This document shows positions 1 through 8,098 of a stretch of DNA of 61,675 nucleotides, one piece after another. Numbering within the stretch: the first letter of the stretch is position 1; the number at the start of each line of letters is the position of its first letter. Source of the stretch: HGM04593 sp045613945. GTDB lineage: Bacteria; Bacteroidota; Bacteroidia; Bacteroidales; Bacteroidaceae. Where the stretch lies: assembly GCA_045613945.1 (NCBI GenBank), contig JAZLBZ010000057.1, positions 1-61,675 of the forward strand, written 5' to 3'. Made by a program: the position numbers and the translations under genes. Below the pieces are notes generated by a model. That model saw only the letters and a list, made by a program, of their open reading frames with translations, did no database searches and was not told where the DNA came from.

Positions 1-1718
1 CCCTTTACGGTTCCATCCTCAAGTGTTACGATATATTTGAAGTTCTCGCCTACCTCGTGCAGGATATCCTCGTCAATAGGTTTCAGGAATCGCATATCAT
101 AGTGGGCTACGCTCACTCCATTGTCGGCAGCAGCCTTCACCACCTGCTCCATCTGTTTTCCAATGGGGCCTATTGTAAGGAATGCCACGTCTGTGCCTGC
201 AACAAGTTTGCGGCCTGTGCCCACTTTGACAGTCTCCAACGGGCAGCGCCAATCGACAAGGCAGCCCTTGCCACGCGGATAACGGATGACAAACGTTCCC
301 ATATCGGGCTGCACGGCTGTGTACATCAGACGGCGCAGTTCGCACTCGTCATAGGGTGATGATATTGTTATGTTTGGCACCGGACGCAGGTATGCAAGGT
401 CAAATGCACCATGATGTGTAGGACCGTCCTCGCCCACAATACCCGCTCTGTCAAGGCAGAACACCATATTCAGGCGCTGCAATGCAGCATCGTGGATGAG
501 GTTGTCATAGCCTCGCTGCATAAACGATGAGTAGATGTTGCAGAACGGCATGAGACCACCTTTTGCCAGACCGGCCGAGAAGGTAACAGCATGTCCCTCG
601 GCAATACCCACATCAAAGAAACGGTTGGGGAACTGCTCCATCAGTTTGTTCATAGAGCAACCTGTTGGCATGGCGGGAGTGATTCCCACAATCTTCTCGT
701 TATCCTTTGCAAGTTCCACAAGCGTCTCGCCAAATACATCCTGGAAACGTGGAGAGCCACCCTCGGTTACAATGCGCTCACCGGTCTCAATATCAAAAAT
801 GCCGGGCTGATGCCATACGGTAGCGTTCTTTTCGGCAGGCTCCCAACCCTTACCCTTTACGGTGTGGATGTGGAGCATCTTGGGACCTTGCATATCCTTG
901 ATACTCTTGAGCATACGCACAAGTTCAAGGACATTATGGCCGTTGATGGGGCCAAAATAGCGGGCACTCATACCCTCGAAGAAGTTGTTCTGGCGGAACA
1001 GCATTGCCTTGAGACCGTTGTTGAAACGGATGAGGGCATTTGCACGCTGCTCATTGAGAATACCGATTTTTCTCAAAGCCTTTGCAATGCCGTAGCGTAT
1101 TTTGTTGTATGTCTTTGACGAGTGCATGGAGATGAGCACCTGGCTCATTCCGCCCACACTCTTGTCGATAGACATGTTGTTGTCGTTGAGGATTATCAGC
1201 AGATTGCTCTTTGTGCTGGCAAGGTTGTTCAGTCCCTCGTATGCCAGGCCGCCACTCATCGAGCCATCGCCGATGATTGCCACCACCTGCTCTTTGCTGC
1301 CGTTCATTGCCGATGAGACTGCAAGACCCAATGCCGCCGAAATGGAATTAGACGCGTGGCCTGCCACAAAAGCGTCATACTCGCTCTCCTCGGGCGACGG
1401 GAAAGGCTTTATGCCGTTCAATTTACGGTTAGTGTGAAAACGCTCGCGACGGCCGGTAAGAATCTTGTGTCCATAGGCCTGGTGACCCACATCCCAAACA
1501 AGTTTGTCGTCGGGAGTAGAGAACACGTAGTGCAGGGCCACCGTCAGTTCCACCGAACCGAGGCTCGATGCAAAGTGTCCGGGATTGTTTGCCAACGAAT
1601 CAATGATGAAGCCACGCAACTCACTGCATACCTGCTCCAGTTTGCTTTCGGGCAGTTTGCGCAAATCGGCAGGAGTATTGATGGTCTCCAGCAAAGGATA
1701 TTTTGTCTCTTTTTCCAT
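1..1718 (-). CDS. dxs: 1-deoxy-D-xylulose-5-phosphate synthase, C-terminus cut by window edge
   Basis: Thiamine-diphosphate enzyme that condenses pyruvate with glyceraldehyde 3-phosphate, the first step of the MEP isoprenoid pathway (cytoplasm). The reading frame starts at the ATG whose first base is 1718 (MEKETKYPLLETI) and runs open for 572 codons to the window edge; the family is usually about 620-640 residues, so roughly 50-60 C-terminal residues are missing. The ThDP motif GDGSMSGG lies near residue 150 and the transketolase-type pyrimidine-binding motif DRAGIVGEDGPTHHGAFD near residue 423. A TATCTTTG -7 element lies about 85 bp upstream, back to back with the promoter of the next gene. 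Identity is secure; partial only because of the window boundary. Confidence 0.96.
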   Translation of the reverse strand, partial: MEKETKYPLLETINTPADLRKLPESKLEQVCSELRGFIIDSLANNPGHFASSLGSVELTVALHYVFSTPDDKLVWDVGHQAYGHKILTGRRERFHTNRKLNGIKPFPSPEESEYDAFVAGHASNSISAALGLAVSSAMNGSKEQVVAIIGDGSMSGGLAYEGLNNLASTKSNLLIILNDNNMSIDKSVGGMSQVLISMHSSKTYNKIRYGIAKALRKIGILNEQRANALIRFNNGLKAMLFRQNNFFEGMSARYFGPINGHNVLELVRMLKSIKDMQGPKMLHIHTVKGKGWEPAEKNATVWHQPGIFDIETGERIVTEGGSPRFQDVFGETLVELAKDNEKIVGITPAMPTGCSMNKLMEQFPNRFFDVGIAEGHAVTFSAGLAKGGLMPFCNIYSSFMQRGYDNLIHDAALQRLNMVFCLDRAGIVGEDGPTHHGAFDLAYLRPVPNITISSPYDECELRRLMYTAVQPDMGTFVIRYPRGKGCLVDWRCPLETVKVGTGRKLVAGTDVAFLTIGPIGKQMEQVVKAAADNGVSVAHYDMRFLKPIDEDILHEVGENFKYIVTLEDGTVK

Positions 1719-1802
1719 TTCTATCTTCAATATTCCACTACAAAAAACAGAGTGCAAAAAATGTCTCGCTGTAAATATAGCAGTAAAAATACAAATTTGT
1801 TG

Positions 1803-1810
1803 CAAAGATA
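1803..1810 (-). promoter_or_regulatory. Predicted -7 element of the dxs promoter
   Basis: Reads TATCTTTG on the minus strand, a perfect match to the Bacteroidota TAnnTTTG -7 element. No convincing TTTG -33 box is seen at the usual 18-21 bp spacing. It would give a leader of about 80 nt before the dxs ATG at 1718. Confidence 0.55.
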
Positions 1811-1832
1811 CTACAAATCTTATTGAATTGAT

Positions 1833-1840
1833 TATTTTTG
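1833..1840 (+). promoter_or_regulatory. Predicted -7 element of the GSCFA-murF/alr promoter
   Basis: TATTTTTG matches the Bacteroidota TAnnTTTG -7 consensus and would give a very short leader (about 14 nt) before the ATG at 1861. The -33 box is poor. It diverges from the dxs promoter 23 bp away. Confidence 0.5.
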
Positions 1841-1860
1841 CATACAAATTACCCATTACA

Positions 1861-2856
1861 ATGATTTTAACCACTCCCGTTGAACTGCCTTGCGGCACAT
1901 TGGACATATCGCACAAAAGCAGAATGATGCTCATAGGTTCCTGCTTTGCCGGCAACATTGGCACAGCATTGCTCGCCAACAAGTTCAACGTTGACATGAA
2001 CCCCTTTGGTGTGCAGTACAACCCGCTCTCAATAGCGACAGTACTCTCAAGGATTGTCGACGGCACGCCGTTCGACGATGCCTCGCCCGAGTTGTTTGAG
2101 CATGGCGGCAAGTGGCACAGCATCCTGCACCACAGCGATTTCTCACACAGCAGCAAGGAGGGCCTCATCAACGGCATCAACGAGAGACTGTCAAAGGCGC
2201 ACAACTCCATTGCCGGATGCAATGTGATAATCATAACATTGGGTACGGCATACGCCTATACACGCAATAGCGACAACTCGGTGGCAGGGAACTGCCACAA
2301 ACTGCCGGGGCACTGTTTCACCCGCTCGCTGCTGGGCATTGAGGAGATTACCGGCAGGCTGCAGGCTGTGATACAGCGAATCATTGCCATCAACAGGAAC
2401 GTGAAATTCATCTTCACAGTAAGCCCGATACGCCATCTGCGCGATGGAGCGCACGACAACCAGAAGAGCAAGGCCACGCTGCTGCTTGCCATTGACAGGA
2501 TTGCAGAGACATTGCCGGAGAATACCGTCTACTTCCCATCGTATGAGATTATGATGGACGAGTTGCGCGACTACCGTTTCTACGCCGACGACATGCTGCA
2601 TCCATCGGCAAAAGCCATAGAATACATTTGGGAGGCCTTTGACAAGTGCTACTTCAGCGAGGCAACAAGGCACCTGAACACAAGGACGGCAGAGATTGTA
2701 CGAGGACTTGCGCACCGTCCATTTGACCCAAGCGCCCCAGCATACAGGCAATTCATTGCACAACTGCTGCAAAAGATAGAGGTGATAGAGAAAGAGCACC
2801 CATACATTGATTTTGAAAACGAGAAGAGACAATGCAATACACTGTTGGACAGATAA
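1861..2856 (+). CDS. GSCFA domain-containing protein
   Basis: A 331-residue cytoplasmic-looking protein without a signal peptide. Near the N-terminus it has the signature that names the GSCFA family: LIGSCFAGNIGTAL at about residues 24-37, followed by NPFGVQYNP. The family has an SGNH-hydrolase-like fold; the second half contains FTVSPIRHLRDG and a late DDMLHPS segment that could supply the Asp-His of such a fold. The substrate is not established. I chose the ATG at 1861 because the signature follows at the expected distance and a -7 element lies just upstream; in-frame ATGs further up fall inside the dxs promoter region. The gene overlaps murF-alr by 25 nt, so the two are probably translated from one message, which hints at a cell-envelope role (inference). 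Confidence 0.85.
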   Translation: MILTTPVELPCGTLDISHKSRMMLIGSCFAGNIGTALLANKFNVDMNPFGVQYNPLSIATVLSRIVDGTPFDDASPELFEHGGKWHSILHHSDFSHSSKEGLINGINERLSKAHNSIAGCNVIIITLGTAYAYTRNSDNSVAGNCHKLPGHCFTRSLLGIEEITGRLQAVIQRIIAINRNVKFIFTVSPIRHLRDGAHDNQKSKATLLLAIDRIAETLPENTVYFPSYEIMMDELRDYRFYADDMLHPSAKAIEYIWEAFDKCYFSEATRHLNTRTAEIVRGLAHRPFDPSAPAYRQFIAQLLQKIEVIEKEHPYIDFENEKRQCNTLLDR

Positions 2857-5312
2857 AGGAGATATTAAAAGCCGATGCAATGCTTGCCACCCCCGACGGT
2901 AAGGTGACACGACTGCTCACCGACAGCCGTTCGCTAACCTTCCCCGAGGAGACGCTGTTCTTTGCCATCAGGACAAAGCATGGCGACGGGCACAACTTTG
3001 TCAAGGCGCTATACAGCAAGGGCGTCAAGAACTTTGTCGTCAGCGACATTACGGCATTCAGCGACATTACCGACGCCAATTTCATCATCACCGGCGACAC
3101 CCTTGCTGCATTGCAGACCATAGCGGCACACCACCGTTCACAGTTTGACATCCCAGTTGTGGGCATTACCGGCAGCGACGGCAAGACCATCGTAAAGGAG
3201 TGGCTCTACCATCTCACTGCCGGCAACTACAACGTGACCCGCTCACCGCGCAGCTACAACTCGCAGATAGGTGTTCCGCTCTCGGCGTGGATGCTGAGCG
3301 AGGCAAGCACGCTTGGCATCTTTGAGGCTGGCATTTCGCAATGTGGCGAGATGGGTAGGCTGCAGCAAATAATAAAGCCCACCATAGGCATAATAACAAA
3401 CATAAGCGGCGCACACCAGGAGAACTTCACATCCCTGCAGCAGAAGTGCGCCGAGAAACTGCAGTTGCTCAGCAATTGCGACATCATCATATACAATGCC
3501 GATGACCACATCCTGTCGGAGTGCATTGAGGAATCAGCGCTCCCATCGCGCGAGATTGCCTGGTCAAGGAGCGACAGCGAGCGTCCCCTCTACATTGAAT
3601 CGGTAACACAGGAGGATGAGGGCACCGTAATCAAGTACCGCTACCTTGCAATAGAGAGCAGTTATCGCATACCATTCGTAGACAACGCATCGGTGGAGGA
3701 CTCCATAAACTGCCTTGCAGCAGCACTGTACCTAATGGTCCCTCCTGCTACAATCGCCGAGCGCATGGCACAACTGGAGCCAATCGCCATGCGTCTTGAA
3801 GTGAAGGAAGGCAAGCGAGGCTGCATGATTATCAACGACAGTTATAATGCCGACACAGCATCGCTCGATATTGCACTCGACTTCATGGAGCGCCGTTGCA
3901 GGACTGTGAAAGGACTTGGACGCACACTGATACTTGCCGACATTAAGCAGACCGGCGAACAGGCGCAGACACTTTACCGCAATGTAATAGAGTGCCTGAA
4001 AGAGCACCGTATAGAGAGGTTCATAGGCATTGGCAGCGACATATCGTCACAGGCCGAGCAGTTCCGCGCCACAAGAATGGAGTGCCACTTCTTTGCCGAT
4101 ACTAGGGAGTTGCTTGCATCGCCAATCATCAAGAGACTGCAGAACGAATGCGTGCTTGTAAAGGGTTCACGCTCGTTCCATTTTGAGGACGTGACCGAGG
4201 TACTTGAGAAAAAGGTGCACCAGACAATTCTGGAGGTAAACCTAAACGCCCTGCGCGACAACCTCAACTACTACCGCAACAGCCTTGCAGCCGGGACAAA
4301 GACCGTATGCATGGTAAAGGCAAGCGCCTATGGGGCGGGAGCACTGGAGGTGGGACGCACCCTGCAGGAGTGCAACGTAGATTACCTTGCTGTTGCCGTT
4401 GCCGACGAGGGCGCCGAACTGCGCAAAGAGGGTATCACAACAGGCATAATTGTGATGAACCCAGAGCCAAGTTCATTCGGCACACTGTTCGACAACAGGC
4501 TCGAGCCCGAAGTCTACAGTTTTGGTATGCTCAGAATGCTCATTGAGGCAGCACGCCGCGAAGGAGTAACCGACTACCCCGTTCACATAAAGGTAGACAC
4601 AGGAATGCACCGTCTTGGATTCCAGCCCGGTGAGATTCCTGCACTTGTAGAGGTTCTGAAACAGCAGGACGCACTCACACCTCGTTCAATATTCTCGCAC
4701 TTTGCAGGCAGCGACAGCCCGCTGTTCGACGATTTCTCAAAGCATCAGCACGCACTTTTCAGCGCAGCCGCCGAGACATTGCAGCAGGCATTCGGCCACA
4801 AGATCTTGAGGCATATATGCAACAGTGCTGGAGCAGAGCGCTTTGATAGCGCAAGGGAGGATATGGTGCGCCTGGGAATTGGACTTTATGGCATATCGCC
4901 AATTGAGGAGAACCCCGGCCTGCGACCAATCTCAACACTAAAGACCATCATTCTGCAGTTGCGCGACGTCCCCGCCGACGAGACCATTGGCTACAGCCGC
5001 AAGGGAGTACTGAAGCGTGACTCGCGCATTGCCGCACTGCCCATTGGATATGCCGACGGCCTTAACCGCCGACTCGGAAACGGCAAAGGATACTGTATTG
5101 TTAACGGAAAGCAAGCGCCATACATTGGAAATATCTGTATGGACGTTTGTATGATTGACGTGACGGGCATTGACTGCAAGGAGGGTGACATTGTTGAGAT
5201 ATTTGGCCCGCAGCTGCCGGTAACCACAGTTGCCGACTGGCTCGAGACAATACCGTATGAAGTGCTCACGTCTGTCTCGGAAAGAATAAAGAGAGTCTAT
5301 TATAGTGACTGA
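2832..5312 (+). CDS. murF-alr: Bifunctional MurF ligase / alanine racemase
   Basis: An 826-residue fusion. The N-terminal part (about 1-455) is MurF, UDP-N-acetylmuramoyl-tripeptide:D-alanyl-D-alanine ligase, with the ATP loop GITGSDGKT (Lys118; Mur ligases more often have GTNGKT) and the central NDSYNAD motif. The C-terminal part (about 460-826) is a PLP-dependent alanine racemase with the Schiff-base lysine in MVKASAYGAG (Lys496), a second likely catalytic Tyr721 in IGYSRKG, then LPIGYADGL and GNICMDVCMIDVT. One polypeptide would thus make D-Ala (after which a separate Ddl makes D-Ala-D-Ala) and add the dipeptide to the peptidoglycan precursor. This fusion is known in Bacteroidota. The start lies 25 nt inside the GSCFA gene. 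A hairpin follows the stop. Confidence 0.95.
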   Translation: MQYTVGQIKEILKADAMLATPDGKVTRLLTDSRSLTFPEETLFFAIRTKHGDGHNFVKALYSKGVKNFVVSDITAFSDITDANFIITGDTLAALQTIAAHHRSQFDIPVVGITGSDGKTIVKEWLYHLTAGNYNVTRSPRSYNSQIGVPLSAWMLSEASTLGIFEAGISQCGEMGRLQQIIKPTIGIITNISGAHQENFTSLQQKCAEKLQLLSNCDIIIYNADDHILSECIEESALPSREIAWSRSDSERPLYIESVTQEDEGTVIKYRYLAIESSYRIPFVDNASVEDSINCLAAALYLMVPPATIAERMAQLEPIAMRLEVKEGKRGCMIINDSYNADTASLDIALDFMERRCRTVKGLGRTLILADIKQTGEQAQTLYRNVIECLKEHRIERFIGIGSDISSQAEQFRATRMECHFFADTRELLASPIIKRLQNECVLVKGSRSFHFEDVTEVLEKKVHQTILEVNLNALRDNLNYYRNSLAAGTKTVCMVKASAYGAGALEVGRTLQECNVDYLAVAVADEGAELRKEGITTGIIVMNPEPSSFGTLFDNRLEPEVYSFGMLRMLIEAARREGVTDYPVHIKVDTGMHRLGFQPGEIPALVEVLKQQDALTPRSIFSHFAGSDSPLFDDFSKHQHALFSAAAETLQQAFGHKILRHICNSAGAERFDSAREDMVRLGIGLYGISPIEENPGLRPISTLKTIILQLRDVPADETIGYSRKGVLKRDSRIAALPIGYADGLNRRLGNGKGYCIVNGKQAPYIGNICMDVCMIDVTGIDCKEGDIVEIFGPQLPVTTVADWLETIPYEVLTSVSERIKRVYYSD

Positions 5313-5318
5313 AACAAC

Positions 5319-5346
5319 AAGAGGACGGCAAATTTGCCATCCTCTT
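5319..5346. terminator. Bidirectional terminator-like hairpin between murF-alr and the SNF symporter
   Basis: Inverted repeat with arms AAGAGGA/TCCTCTT extended inward by GGCAAA/TTTGCC around one C-A mismatch. It begins 6 nt after the murF-alr stop and lies between two convergent genes. The following T-run is weak on both sides. Confidence 0.6.
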
Positions 5347-5411
5347 GCTCTTATAATACGGATAAAAAGTTGAGTTTCTGCGATACAGAAATGCGCTTTT
5401 CAGTCATTTTA

Positions 5412-6722
5412 TTATAGGAAATTCTTGATAAAAATATAGAATATCAGCAACGGTGTTATAAAGCGCAGCATGAACAACAGCACCCCCACCACCCTGTTGT
5501 TGCACTCTCCGCCGTTGGTAATCTCCTCACGCATGAATCCCTTCTTCATGAACCACATTACAAAGACGCAAGTAAACATTGCACCAAGCGGCATAAGTAT
5601 ATTGGCGGTAATGTAGTCAAAGATTGTAAAGAAGTCAATATCAAACAGTCCAAAGAATGTAACAGCACTCAGTGCAATTGAAATGCCCGTTGTCACAAGC
5701 GCTCCACCCTTGCGCGAGAGTTTGAACTCCTCGGCGGTGTATGCGGTGAGCACCTCATGGAACGATATTGTTGATGTGAGCGATGCCAGAATTACCAGCA
5801 GAAAGAAAATTGCCGACCACAGCGATGGCAATGGCATACCCTTGAAGATTTCGGGCAGAGTGACAAAGACCAGCGAAGGTCCTTCAGTGGGTTCAAGGCC
5901 CGCGCTGAACACCGCCGGAAATATCACAAGGCCTGCAAGCACCGAAACTGCAAGAGTGAGCAGCGATACATTCAGCGATGTAGTTACCATATTGTTGTTC
6001 TTCTTAAAATATGATGCGTATGTCACCATACAACCCATTCCCACCGAGAGTGAGAAGAAGGCCTGCCCAATGGCCATCATAATGGTATCGGCCTTGAACG
6101 CCTCGGAAAAGTCGCACGAGAAGAAGAACCTGTAGCCCTCGGATGCGCCGGGCATAAAGGCAACGCGCACTGCCATGACAATGAGTATGACAAAGAGAGC
6201 AGGCATCATAATCTTCGAGGCCTTTTCAATACCCTTTTCAACTCCTCTTGAAACAATGAAGTGAGTCATCAATATGAATATCACTCCATACAGAAGCGGC
6301 CTCCACGAACCCTGAAACGATGCAAACTGCTCCTTGAAAGAGAGGTCGGAACTGAACATTCCACCCGTTATTGAATTCACGAAATATTCAAGCGACCAGC
6401 CTGCAATAAGATAGTAGTAACCCGAGATGAGCAACGCGCCGAGCACGCCGCTATACCCAAGCCAACTCCACCGTTTGGAAAGAGAACGGAATGCACCTAC
6501 CGCATTCTTGTTTGTCCTGCGACCCACTGCAAACTCGGCAAGCATTGCGGGGATTCCCACCACAAGCACACTGAGCAGAAAGACAAGCACAAAGGCCGCA
6601 CCGCCATGCTTGCCGGCAATATAAGGGAAACGCCACAATGCACCCAGTCCGATGGCACTGCCCGCTGCCACCAATATTACACTTAATTTGCCCCCGAACG
6701 AGGCTCTTGGTTGTTCACTCAT
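5412..6722 (-). CDS. Sodium:neurotransmitter symporter (SNF/NSS) family transporter
   Basis: A 436-residue polytopic inner-membrane protein of the NSS family (LeuT fold, TC 2.A.22), which couples Na+ entry to uptake of an amino acid or amine. TM1 carries the family signature GSAIGLGALWRFPYIAGKHGG (written here as two pieces: GSAIGLGALWRF at about residues 17-28, then PYIAGKHGG), whose unwound glycines and backbone bind Na+ and substrate in LeuT. About 11 hydrophobic segments follow, and the chain ends in a hydrophobic helix and a short basic tail, a length usual for prokaryotic members. The substrate cannot be told from sequence. It has a long leader containing a terminator-like hairpin (6760-6805). 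It converges on murF-alr. Confidence 0.9.
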   Translation of the reverse strand: MSEQPRASFGGKLSVILVAAGSAIGLGALWRFPYIAGKHGGAAFVLVFLLSVLVVGIPAMLAEFAVGRRTNKNAVGAFRSLSKRWSWLGYSGVLGALLISGYYYLIAGWSLEYFVNSITGGMFSSDLSFKEQFASFQGSWRPLLYGVIFILMTHFIVSRGVEKGIEKASKIMMPALFVILIVMAVRVAFMPGASEGYRFFFSCDFSEAFKADTIMMAIGQAFFSLSVGMGCMVTYASYFKKNNNMVTTSLNVSLLTLAVSVLAGLVIFPAVFSAGLEPTEGPSLVFVTLPEIFKGMPLPSLWSAIFFLLVILASLTSTISFHEVLTAYTAEEFKLSRKGGALVTTGISIALSAVTFFGLFDIDFFTIFDYITANILMPLGAMFTCVFVMWFMKKGFMREEITNGGECNNRVVGVLLFMLRFITPLLIFYIFIKNFL

Positions 6723-6759
6723 AGTAATAGTTTTTCAAAATAGACCGCGAAAATAATAA

Positions 6760-6805
6760 AAAAGCAGAAACTTTACAGCATAACAGCCGCGAAGTTTCTG
6801 CTTTT
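6760..6805 (-). terminator. Intrinsic terminator-like hairpin upstream of the SNF symporter
   Basis: Perfect 14-bp stem (AAAAGCAGAAACTT with AAGTTTCTGCTTTT) closing an 18-nt loop, followed on the minus strand by T6-A-TT-A-T4. It lies about 220 nt after the ddh stop and 38 nt before the symporter ATG, so it may end ddh transcription or act as an attenuator. Confidence 0.65.
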
Positions 6806-6834
6806 AACTATTAAGAAGCAGTTTAAATTTCTTT

Positions 6835-6842
6835 CAAAAATA
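6835..6842 (-). promoter_or_regulatory. Predicted -7 element upstream of the SNF symporter leader
   Basis: TATTTTTG on the minus strand fits TAnnTTTG. A transcript starting about 7 nt downstream would meet the 6760-6805 hairpin within roughly 70 nt, before the symporter ATG at 6722. No clear TTTG -33 box. Confidence 0.4.
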
Positions 6843-7027
6843 TTATTTACGTTATCCGCAAGAAATGCTTGTCTTTTTATGCCCGCTATGCGCCTTTGAA
6901 AAATAAAAAAACACTCTAAAAAAGTTCTATATAAATTTCAAGGACATAAATTTGAACAGTTTCTTATCAGACAGGTCAAAACCCTATACCAAGATGTAAA
7001 CCAAAAATTCCTAAAGTCAATTCTTTA

Positions 7028-7927
7028 TTATACCAGGTGGGCAATGTGCTGTTCCCTATCGCCGTAGAGAAGGTCGATGAGCGGAATCTCAATCATTGTG
7101 TAGCAACCGGGCTGCTGGCGCATTGTGGCGCGTGCACAGCAAACAAGAACCTGCGCTGTGAGCGCGGGGTTATTGATGCGCATATTAAACTCGAACAACT
7201 GGTTCTGCGTTGTACCCGAAACACCCTTACGGGTGAGGTTCACGCCGTGACCCATATCAAGCAAGTCATCAACGCAAGGCACCTCCTTTACGTGGGTCTC
7301 GTCATTGATAAAATATGGGTCGGCCTTTATGGCTGCAGCAACCTGTTCAAAGTTGTAGCCCTCCTCAATCTCAACATAAACCATACGGCGGTGTATGCCT
7401 GTACCCACAGGGATTGTCATTGAGAGCGCAGCCTTCACACCCTCAATTGCCTTTACAGCAACGGTGTGTCCCATACTCATACCGGGGCCGAAGTTTGTGT
7501 ATGTGATACCCTTTGGAGCAATTGCCTCAAGCAGTGTGCGTATTACCGAGTCGCTGCCTGGGTCCCAACCTGCAGAGATAATTGACACTGCATTGCCGGC
7601 CTCGGCGCTCTCGCCAAGAGAACGGCGCAAATCGAGAATCTTAGAGTGAATGTCGAAACTGTCGACGGTGTTTATACCAAGCGCAAGGATATCCTTTGCA
7701 TACTTCTCGACGCTGCGTGTAGGTGTTGACAAAATAGCCACGTCAACATCGCCCAACTCGCGAATATCTTTTACCACATTGTAACCCTCAAGTTCTACCG
7801 GGAGATTCTCGGCGCCCGAACGGCGCACAATGCCCGCAACCTCAAAATCGGGCGCTGCATTGAGCGCCTGCAATGTATATTTTCCTATGTTGCCATAGCC
7901 TACTATGGCTGCTCTTATCTTCTTCAT
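7028..7927 (-). CDS. ddh: meso-diaminopimelate D-dehydrogenase
   Basis: A 299-residue NADPH-dependent oxidoreductase that converts tetrahydrodipicolinate plus ammonia directly to meso-diaminopimelate (EC 1.4.1.16), the one-step branch of lysine and peptidoglycan precursor synthesis. The N-terminal Rossmann motif is VGYGNIGKYTLQAL (residues 9-22). The family segments ISAGWDPGSDSVIRTL, FGPGMSMGHTVAVK and GIHRRMVYVE are all present and the length is normal. It is monocistronic: the pnp terminator lies upstream and a long gap follows. A weak TATATTCG -7-like element lies at 7953-7960. Together with the nearby MurF it points to DAP-type peptidoglycan. Confidence 0.95.
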   Translation of the reverse strand: MKKIRAAIVGYGNIGKYTLQALNAAPDFEVAGIVRRSGAENLPVELEGYNVVKDIRELGDVDVAILSTPTRSVEKYAKDILALGINTVDSFDIHSKILDLRRSLGESAEAGNAVSIISAGWDPGSDSVIRTLLEAIAPKGITYTNFGPGMSMGHTVAVKAIEGVKAALSMTIPVGTGIHRRMVYVEIEEGYNFEQVAAAIKADPYFINDETHVKEVPCVDDLLDMGHGVNLTRKGVSGTTQNQLFEFNMRINNPALTAQVLVCCARATMRQQPGCYTMIEIPLIDLLYGDREQHIAHLV

Positions 7928-8037
7928 ATATGTATATTTTTATTTCACACTGCGAATATATATATTTTCTCAATTTTATACATTCTACAAAGTGTTTTTT
8001 TGACATTATTTATAAATAAAAAAAGTCATATACCTTA

Positions 8038-8084
8038 TATAAAGTAGAACAAGATGCCCGTTGGGCATCTTGTTCTACTTTATA
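8038..8084 (-). terminator. Terminator of pnp
   Basis: Perfect 22-bp inverted repeat with a 3-nt GTT loop, starting 15 nt after the pnp stop codon, with a T7 run about 17 nt further on in the minus-strand direction. Confidence 0.85.
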
Positions 8085-8098
8085 ATAACCAATAATGA

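Larger units (their letters stand above)
6723..7027. other. 305-bp intergenic region between ddh and the SNF symporter
   Basis: AT-rich and without a credible reading frame. On the minus strand it holds, in order, a TATTTTTG promoter-like element (6835-6842), a CTGCTT segment (about 6816-6821), a strong hairpin with a T-run (6760-6805), and a short spacer to the symporter ATG. Either the hairpin ends the ddh transcript, or the whole set is a regulated leader of the symporter. No known riboswitch class is recognisable by eye. Confidence 0.5.

Noticed and set aside
1585..1860. N-terminal extension of the GSCFA protein and of other frames in the dxs-GSCFA gap
   Set aside because: The extra 92 residues would overlap dxs and both divergent promoters and do not look like the family.
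2191..2910. A 239-codon minus-strand frame across the GSCFA gene and the murF-alr start
   Set aside because: No start signals or family features, and it crosses two overlapping real genes.
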